A stretch of DNA of 64,000 nucleotides from Virgibacillus sp. 7505 (GTDB lineage: Bacteria > Bacillota > Bacilli > Bacillales > Amphibacillaceae): contig NZ_NPBF01000027.1 in assembly GCF_002272135.1 (NCBI RefSeq), positions 100,014 through 164,013 on the forward strand. Direction: 5' to 3'. Below the pieces are notes generated by a model. That model had not been told where the DNA came from, searched no databases, and saw nothing but the letters and a program-made list of their open reading frames with translations. Positions 54,405-61,600 of the stretch are shown in pieces. The position numbers and the translations under genes were made by a program. Position 1 is the stretch's first letter; the number at the start of each line of letters is the position of its first letter.

Positions 54405-54865
54405 ATTCTTGTTGTCCTCCTCAATCATTTATACGAAATATCTTCTTTATATGATTTATATTCTTCCTAATGCCCGAAAACACCACAAATAATAATGCAG
54501 CATCCAGTGGAGCTTCGGGAGCTCAAGCTGGAACATAATTACTTATGACATATGGTGTTGAAGATATTGATTTTTGACCATAAAGGTGCTAACCACAAGG
54601 GTTTCAAGCTTATTTGTTTACTGGTATAGAGTGAACCAGAGTCTGTAGGGTCTAAAGTGACGAATACTAAGCTTTTGCCACTGAATTTCTAAACCAATTG
54701 AGATTATTTTGTATAAAGAAAAATAAAACCAAGGGCTTCACTAAAGGGAGTACAAAAATGCATTCTTAATTAATTTGGGGATCTCGAGTATGCTAATCTA
54801 AAATTATTACTAATTTGTCACAAATGCTTAGACACGTTCGTTATATAAAGTGAGAGGGGGATAAG
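54405..54865. other. Gene-poor stretch with repeat copy and a 22-codon frame
   Basis: Before the ECF gene the region is AT-rich. It contains the right-hand copy of the tRNA-flank repeat. A 22-codon frame, ATG 54471 to TAA 54539, encodes a Ser/Ala/Gly/Asn-rich peptide (MPENTTNNNAASSG...) without a ribosome site, possibly a fragment. TTGTCA near 54818 could be part of a promoter for the sigma gene. Confidence 0.4.
54597..54640. repeat. Right copy of imperfect direct repeat
   Basis: Matches 50151-50194 (AAGGGTTTCAAGCTT, then TTTGTTT and CTGGTA, then AGTGA). The tRNA gene itself and the left arm of its terminator are not duplicated. The roughly 4.4 kb between the copies holds the glycosidase-like, coat and propeller genes. 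Confidence 0.5.
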
Positions 54866-55432
54866 ATGATGAAAATAAAGCAAGTTAAACAAGATTATAA
54901 AAAGATAGAAGAACTATATGAGTTGTATGAGCAAAAAGTTTATTCAGCAGCTTATTCTATACTGAATAATATTCAGCAGTCTGAAGACACTGTCCAGGAG
55001 ACATTTATTACACTTTATAACAATATAGAAAAACTGCACAGTTTGGATGATTGCGAGCTTAAGCGCTACATATTAAAAATTGCAAAGAACAAAGCAATTG
55101 ATAACTACAGAAAAAATAAACGGCATGGTGTGCTTCTCGAAGAATATCAACATGAGTTTGTAGAAACTGCAAATGAAAATATAGAGGAGTGGGAGCAGCG
55201 TTTAATATTTGAAAACCAAATCGATGCTTTGTTAACAGTATTAAATGAGTCCGGAAAGCAGGTTTTTAAATATAAGGTTTTCTATAACTTATCATATCTG
55301 GAAATCTCCAAGTTAATGGGATTAACGGAAGGCAATGTTCGGAAGCAATTCGAACGTGCTCGAAAACGTGTACATAGTCTGATTGGAGGTAGGCAAAATG
55401 ACGAATTCGCAGAACTCAAAAAGAATGTATGA
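54866..55432 (+). CDS. ECF-type RNA polymerase sigma factor
   Basis: 188 aa. Region 2 is VYSAAYSILNNIQQSEDTVQETFITLY and region 4 is LSYLEISKLMGLTEGNVRKQFERARKRV. It lacks region 3, as ECF sigma factors do. GAGAGGGGG precedes the start; two adjacent ATGs are possible. The next gene overlaps it by 35 nt and encodes a membrane protein that fits its anti-sigma factor. The pair probably responds to an envelope signal. Confidence 0.92.
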   Translation: MMKIKQVKQDYKKIEELYELYEQKVYSAAYSILNNIQQSEDTVQETFITLYNNIEKLHSLDDCELKRYILKIAKNKAIDNYRKNKRHGVLLEEYQHEFVETANENIEEWEQRLIFENQIDALLTVLNESGKQVFKYKVFYNLSYLEISKLMGLTEGNVRKQFERARKRVHSLIGGRQNDEFAELKKNV

Positions 55433-56855
55433 AGTAGCCGAAAAGATTGCTTTGGATGATTTCGATAAAGTAGTTAAACAACATGAATTCTCAGATACTT
55501 ATAAGCAAAAAAAGAAATTGTTCATGGAGGAAATCAAGGCAAACGAGGAACACAAAATGGTCAAACGTAAAAAGAATCGTCTATTAATTGTGGCTGCCTG
55601 TCTATTGATTGGCATACCTACGACTGCTTTTGGCGCTGTAAAAGCCTATAATATGATTGTACAAAAACAGAATTATGAGGTTGACGTTTCTGTAGCAAAT
55701 ACGGACTCAGCTAAACAGGATCTATGGTATAAGTTGAAGATTGCAAAACTACCGGATAAGATGGAAGAAGTCCCTCATACAGATGGCATGAAATATTCAT
55801 TTAAGGATAATTTTGCACAAGGTGGATTTTCATTTAATCTAACGAAATTAGGGGAGAAATCAGATTTCCAGTCTCTTTATGTGAATGAATATCAAGAGAA
55901 AGAGATCAGCGGCAGAAAGGCGGTAATTATCAATAAAGACACAGGAAATGAAAACATGGCGTTCGATAGACAGGTATACCTCTTATTTGAACGAGAAGGA
56001 GTCATGTTAGAGTGTTATGTTGGTTCCGATGTAAGCGAGGACTTAATGATGGAAGTTTTAGGAAGTATTTCACTAGAACAGACATCAGAGGATAAGGCAT
56101 CACCCATTTCCGATTACGAGGAAACTCAAATGAATAATGACGATGAGCAACCAGAATCCAAGATTATCCCTTTGGAAAAAGACAGCAACAGACTTTTTCA
56201 AGTAGGTGAAGTGGTACCAGTAACTATAGAAGAATTGGTCGATGAAAACGGAAAAACTACAACCAAATTGGAAAGTTTGGATTTTACTGTAGATAATGTT
56301 GAAGTTTTTGATTCAATTAAAGATTTTAAACAAGCGAACTTTAATGATTTAGGAGTAGATTTGCTTAACGATTCCAACGCATTAGATCAGGAAAAGAACC
56401 TACTTTCTTACAAACGAAATAGATATAAATTAGGAGATGGAAAAAATACCGTTGACGAATTAGTTGATTCACAAGTAGTTAATGTAAAGTTTGTCTATCT
56501 AACTACAACAGTTAAAAATACTAGTAAACAGGCAACGGAAGAAATATACATGCACCCATCTTTACATGTGCTCAAATCGGGAAAAAATACGTGGAATTAT
56601 GCTGAAGATGATACATTTACAGAAGACAGCATTATGACTGGGGAAGTCGATTACCTAGAACCCCACGGAAATGGTAAGTCCTATTACAATATCGGCAGTA
56701 TACAACCAGGACAAACGATGAAGATTAACTTAGGTTATTTTGTAGATGAAGATAAACTGGATTCCATTTTTCTTGATGCCTTTAACTACTCTGGGTCTGG
56801 GACAACGGAGGATCTAAATGCTGATGATCGTTGGTGGATTGATATTAGACAATAG
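55398..56855 (+). CDS. Membrane anti-sigma factor with large external domain
   Basis: 485 aa from ATG 55398 after GGAGG; it overlaps the sigma gene by 35 nt. The N-terminal cytoplasmic part (about 1-58) would bind sigma. One membrane helix lies at about 60-80 (RLLIVAACLLIGIPTTAFG). An external portion of about 405 residues follows: a DUF4367-like region (about 130-230), a disordered Gln/Asn/Asp linker near 250, and a beta-rich C-terminal domain. The domain has no conserved zinc motif. Size is much larger than most ECF anti-sigma factors. Confidence 0.82.
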   Translation: MTNSQNSKRMYEVAEKIALDDFDKVVKQHEFSDTYKQKKKLFMEEIKANEEHKMVKRKKNRLLIVAACLLIGIPTTAFGAVKAYNMIVQKQNYEVDVSVANTDSAKQDLWYKLKIAKLPDKMEEVPHTDGMKYSFKDNFAQGGFSFNLTKLGEKSDFQSLYVNEYQEKEISGRKAVIINKDTGNENMAFDRQVYLLFEREGVMLECYVGSDVSEDLMMEVLGSISLEQTSEDKASPISDYEETQMNNDDEQPESKIIPLEKDSNRLFQVGEVVPVTIEELVDENGKTTTKLESLDFTVDNVEVFDSIKDFKQANFNDLGVDLLNDSNALDQEKNLLSYKRNRYKLGDGKNTVDELVDSQVVNVKFVYLTTTVKNTSKQATEEIYMHPSLHVLKSGKNTWNYAEDDTFTEDSIMTGEVDYLEPHGNGKSYYNIGSIQPGQTMKINLGYFVDEDKLDSIFLDAFNYSGSGTTEDLNADDRWWIDIRQ

Positions 56856-56945
56856 TCTGAGATTTACAAGCAAGAGCTACTTTGTTTTTTACAAAAAAAG
56901 GAATTAGTTATTATGTAAGATTTCTTTGTAAATTAAACTCCCTAA

Positions 56946-56995
56946 AAAACAAATAGAGACCAGGGAATTCCCGGGTCTCTATTTGTTTTATTTTG
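56946..56995. terminator. Terminator between the anti-sigma and GNAT genes
   Basis: AAACAAATAGAGACC and GGTCTCTATTTGTTT form the stem, with T-rich flanks on both strands. Confidence 0.9.
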
Positions 56996-57042
56996 ATTTA
57001 TCTCCTTTTCTTCCAATCTATACATATAGAACTACTCTAAGA

Positions 57043-57519
57043 TCACCTCAAATATTTTAAATAGTATGTATCCATAGCAGAATGGTCAGAACCTGATAAA
57101 GGCTCATCTAGAAGTGTAAAACCAAATTTTTCATATAATAAACATGCAGTTTTTAACTCATGCATTGTTTCTAAGTAACACTTTGAATAATGCTTGGAGG
57201 CAAATGATAGAGCCGTTTCCATTAGCTTCTTACCAAACCCTAAACCTTGCGCTTTTTCACTTAAGTATAGCTTTTGCAACTCGCAAACATTCACATGTTC
57301 GTTAAGTGGTGCAATTCCAATTCCTCCTACAACCTCTCCTTCCATTTCTATCACCCAATATTTTGCGTGTTGTAAGTTGCTATAATATTGGTGAAGATCG
57401 TTGAGTTGTGGGTCAAAGTAGGCTGTTCCAGGAATCGCTAATCCAAGGGACCTCAATGATGATTGGATTATTTCTTTTACTATTGCGTTGTCTTCTTTTT
57501 TAATTTCTCTAATAATCAT
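57043..57519 (-). CDS. GNAT family acetyltransferase, 158 aa
   Basis: ATG 57519 follows GGAAGGAG; an earlier in-frame ATG lacks a site. Motif A is LYLSEKAQGLGFGKKLMETAL (about 89-109), preceded by the conserved GGIGIAPLN strand. LYEKFGF lies near 137. Divergent from a MarR-type regulator 150 bp away, so that regulator probably controls it. The acceptor is unknown. Confidence 0.88.
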   Translation of the reverse strand: MIIREIKKEDNAIVKEIIQSSLRSLGLAIPGTAYFDPQLNDLHQYYSNLQHAKYWVIEMEGEVVGGIGIAPLNEHVNVCELQKLYLSEKAQGLGFGKKLMETALSFASKHYSKCYLETMHELKTACLLYEKFGFTLLDEPLSGSDHSAMDTYYLKYLR

Positions 57520-57590
57520 AATCTTAACTCCTTCCATTAGGCTTACTTACGATTAAATACTGGAATGCTGAAAATGGTATCCCTAATATG

Positions 57591-57619
57591 TTGACTTAGT
57601 TCATATTTAAGAGATACAT
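57591..57619 (+). promoter_or_regulatory. Promoter of the marR-type gene with nearby operator palindrome
   Basis: TTGACT (57591-57596), 17 bp, then ATACAT (57614-57619). Downstream, TTAGTCAACTAA (57643-57654) is a near-perfect 12-bp palindrome just before the ribosome site. It could be an autoregulatory MarR operator. The same TTGACTTAGT core occurs in the -35 area. Confidence 0.55.
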
Positions 57620-57664
57620 TTATATTAGTGATAAATGTGGACTTAGTCAACTAAAGGAGAGCGT

Positions 57665-58102
57665 ATGGATAAAAATTACATTTATGATATCAGAGAATTT
57701 AACAGATTCTATACAAAGGTACTTGGCTTATTTGATAACCAAATTCTTGATACAGATTATTCACTAACTGAAGCACGAATACTATTTGAAATAAGTAAGA
57801 GAACTGACTGTATTGCGAACAAGCTTGTGCAGGAACTTGATATTGATAGAAGTTATGTCAGCAGAATTTTACGTAAATTAGAGAGAGAAGAATTAATAGA
57901 AAAAAGAAGCTCATCAGCAGATAGTAGAAAGAATCTTCTCTTTTTAACAAAAAAAGGAAGGATATTGCTGGATGAAATTAACATTCTATCAGATAAACAG
58001 ATAATTCACTTGTTAAAAGGACTAACTAAAAGTGAGATTGATGAAATTCTTGTATCAATGATGAAAATAAAAGAAAAATTAGACAAAAATGTGTCGGGAT
58101 AA
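57665..58102 (+). CDS. MarR family transcriptional regulator
   Basis: 145 aa. The winged-helix pattern has LTEARILFEIS, LVQELDIDRSYVSRILRKLEREELIEKR, SSSADSRKNLLFLTKKGR and the C-terminal dimerisation helix. GGAGAG precedes ATG 57665. It is divergent from the GNAT gene. A palindrome near its start suggests autoregulation. The ligand is unknown. Confidence 0.92.
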   Translation: MDKNYIYDIREFNRFYTKVLGLFDNQILDTDYSLTEARILFEISKRTDCIANKLVQELDIDRSYVSRILRKLEREELIEKRSSSADSRKNLLFLTKKGRILLDEINILSDKQIIHLLKGLTKSEIDEILVSMMKIKEKLDKNVSG

Positions 58103-58245
58103 TTGAACAGATGAATGATTAGAAGGTAGTGAATCTTTTGCAAAAAGTTTAGGAGTTATGGTCAGTAGTCTTGGTTTCTAAATCCTTACCTGGATGTTTA
58201 TATAAATCCTTTTAATTCCCTTTATATAGAATAATTAGCCAAATA

Positions 58246-58280
58246 GAAAATGCCTTCCCTTATATGGGGAGGCATTTTTA
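58246..58280 (+). terminator. Terminator after the marR-type gene
   Basis: AAAATGCCTTCCC and GGGGAGGCATTTT pair (one mismatch) around a 6-nt loop, with T residues. It lies about 150 bp after the stop. Confidence 0.85.
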
Positions 58281-58327
58281 TATTATAAAGGTATTCTAAC
58301 TACACTTAACTTTTAAAATCTTACTTT

Positions 58328-58364
58328 CACACTAATTAACTGTAGATTTCTATTAATTAGTGTG
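58328..58364. repeat. Perfect 12-bp inverted repeat upstream of the giant surface gene
   Basis: CACACTAATTAA (58328-58339) and TTAATTAGTGTG (58353-58364) are exact complements with a 13-nt loop. The lack of a T-run and the position about 290 bp upstream of the next gene favour a regulatory site or binding dyad over a terminator. The rest of 58103-58650 is AT-rich, with no gene I trust. Confidence 0.6.
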
Positions 58365-58650
58365 TCATTTTCACTAAAAATGTCGAGAGATGATGATATA
58401 TATATTTTTATTATTGATCTGATACATTGTCTACTAAGAAAACATTGGGTTAACTATTTTAAAAAAAGTATTCAGATATACCTATGTAAGCCTTTGTCAT
58501 TTAAACAGGAAAATATTATCTATTTTACTAAGAGCATTAAAATATGCATTTTAAATATATCTTTATATAGTAAAATACGATTACAACGAAGATTGCGAAA
58601 TTATGTCATTTAATGCAATCTCTTGTAATAAAATAAAAGGAGGAAAGTAA

Positions 58651-61600
58651 GTGAAACTTTCTAAACGCATCAGAGAGTCATTTAACAAGAGTTTAATTGG
58701 ATTTTTTATCATCTTGTTAGCAGTTAGTGGAATTTTTCCGTATTTCTCTTCGGCTCCTGTTTATGCAGAAGGAACGGTTGCGCCTCAAGAATCTGGCAAC
58801 ACCATCGAGGCTGCTGCAGAGAATCCTGAAATTCCAGATACCTGTCCAGCACCGATGGCCCTTATAAATGGTAGTTTTGAAGAACCGGAAGGACCAGGTA
58901 CCTATGATAACTCGATAGCAGGTGGGGGTTATTACTATGCGGATACTGTTCCAGGGTGGCAAACGACTGATGTCAATCGTACACCAAGAGGAATTATTCA
59001 AATAATGGATCCGGCCCGACCGAGTACAATACCATCAAATACTCCGAATAAGGAAAATCTTACGAGTAGATTTGCGGAATTAAATGCTGATACAAACAGC
59101 ATGTTGTACCAAGAGTTACCAACCACACCAGGGCAAACCATCTATTGGCGTATAAAACATAGAGGGTGGAGTGGTGTTGATACAATGAGTGTTAATATTG
59201 GATCCGTTACGGCCGATCCATTCAATACCACCCCAGAAATAAAGAGAATTTCAACTGGTACTACTTGGGAAACTTATACAGGAACTTATACTGTTCCAGC
59301 TGGACAAACAACGACGCGCTTTGGATTTAAAGCAATTAGCACATCTACTGGGGCTTTGGCATTCGGTAATTACCTGGATGACATCTTCCTAGGAACAGAG
59401 CCATGTGTCGTTGCAGAAAAAACAGTCTCACCAGGGGGAGATGTTTTCGCTGGTGACGAGTTAACGTATGAAGTAAATGTGAAAAACAATGGTGGAGACA
59501 TTGCTGCAGATGCTGTATTTGAAGACGCTATTCCGGAAGGAACGGAATATGTTCCAGGATCTATGAACCTTTTAAATGGTTCCGATACAGTGAGCCTAAC
59601 AGATGCGAACGATGAAGATGCGGGTGTATTCGACGGGAATAAAATAAGAGTCGAACTCGGTGACGTACAGAATACGACAAACACACCGGATGGCATCACC
59701 GTTCAATTCAAAGTCAAAACGCTGTCCAGCCATGCAGGCGAGACCGTTGCCAACAAAGCAAATATTCAGTACCAAAACTTACTGGTAAACGAATCAGAAT
59801 TGACGGAATCCAACGAAGTGACAACTAACATATTGGAAAATCCAGAATTCCCTGATACGTGTGCAGCACCGGTAGCATTGCTTAATGGTAGTTTTGAAGA
59901 AGGACCAGATTATGGTTCTTACAATGGGAATTTTGGGTTCCGTGAAGCTGAGGTACCAGGCTGGCTGACTACAGATGATGCCAGAGGTGAAAAGCTAATT
60001 GAAATTTGGGACTACCAACGAAACTATCCAGCGAATACTGTTCGTACTTATCCTAAGCCACCAGATGGGAATAGGTATGCAGAATTGAATGCGTATGAAG
60101 CCGGTATGCTATACCAGGATGTAGAAACCACCCCTGGTCAAACGCTTTATTGGCGATTGTCCCATATGGGCCGACTGGGAGTAGACACGATGCAACTTCG
60201 CATTGGTGCTGCAACCGATAGTCCTTATGATGCAACGGCACAAGAACAAATGACAGATGGTAACACGGCGTGGGGGACATATACTGGAACGTATAAAGTT
60301 CCAGCAGGACAAACTGTAACACGTTTTGGGTTCGAAGCTATAAGTAGCGCTGGCGGGAACATTGCAGCAGGTAACTTTTTAGACGATATCTTCCTAGGAA
60401 CAGAACCATGTGTCGTGGCAGAAAAATCCGTTGCTCCCGAGGGAGAAGTCAACGCTGGAGACGAATTGACGTATGAAGTAACGACAAAAAATAGCGGCGG
60501 AGATGTTGCGGCAGATGCTGTCTTTGAAGATGCCATTCCGGAAGGAACAGAATATGTTCCAGGATCTTTGAAGCTTGTGAATGGTTCCGATACTGTAAGT
60601 CTGACAGATGCGGATGATGATGATGCAGGTGTCTTCGACGGGAGTAAGGTAAAAGTTGAACTCGGTGACGTACAGAACACCACAACCTCACCTGACGGCA
60701 TCACCGTTCAATTCAAAGTCAAAGCACTGTCCAGCCATGCAGGCGAGACCGTTGCCAACAAAGCAAATATCCAGTACCAAAACTTATTGACTAACGAATC
60801 AGAATCGACAGAATCCAATGAAGTGACAACGCCGATTGGCTATAAGGATCCTGTGACAGAATCTGATAAATCATTTAGCATTACTGAAAAAGCCGATGGG
60901 AATACGGATGCGGAACATGCGGAAGTAGGAGATACCCTAACGTACAAGATTCAGACACGTAATACAATCGATGACAGCACGATTCAAAATCTGACCATCA
61001 CTGATACCATCCCAGAAGGATTGGAATATATTGCAGATACGTTAAAAGTAGACGGCGAAGCAGTGACGGATGTAGAAGATGAAGATAAAGGACAGGTAGT
61101 GGACAGTGACATTCTTGGTGCTTTTGGTGATGTTACCGATACAGAATGGCATACAGTGGAATTCCAAGTGAAAGTACTGCCGGGACAGGCAAGCAAGGAT
61201 ATTCAGAATGTGGCCACTGTATCTGGGGATAATCTTGAAACACCGGATAAGCCAGAAGAAATAGTCAACGTATATCCGCGTGTACCGGATTTCGAAGCCG
61301 AAAAAACAGCGAAAAATCTGGCTGATAATAAAGAAGTATATGAAGTGGGCGACACAATCGTCTATACAATCAAAGCGAGGAACCCTGTTTCTGACAGTTT
61401 GTTAGAAAACTTCGTCATCTCTGATGAATTGCCAGAAGGTCTAAGCTTTGTGGACGGAAGTCTGGAAGTGAGTGACGGAGGAAGCGGAAGCTTCGAAGGT
61501 GGAAAAATCACTGCCAACTTCGGTAATGTAACCGACACCGAATGGCGTACCGTTACATTCCAGGCGAAGATTGAATCCGGCCAGTCCGGTAAGAAAATTG

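Noticed and set aside
54471..54539. 22-codon peptide rich in Asn, Ala, Ser and Gly
   Set aside because: No ribosome site and no partner genes; too little evidence to call a gene.
58362..58613. 83-codon open frame before the giant gene
   Set aside because: It is AT-rich, Ile/Tyr/Lys-dominated, has no ribosome site and overlaps the inverted repeat. It is better read as a regulatory gap.
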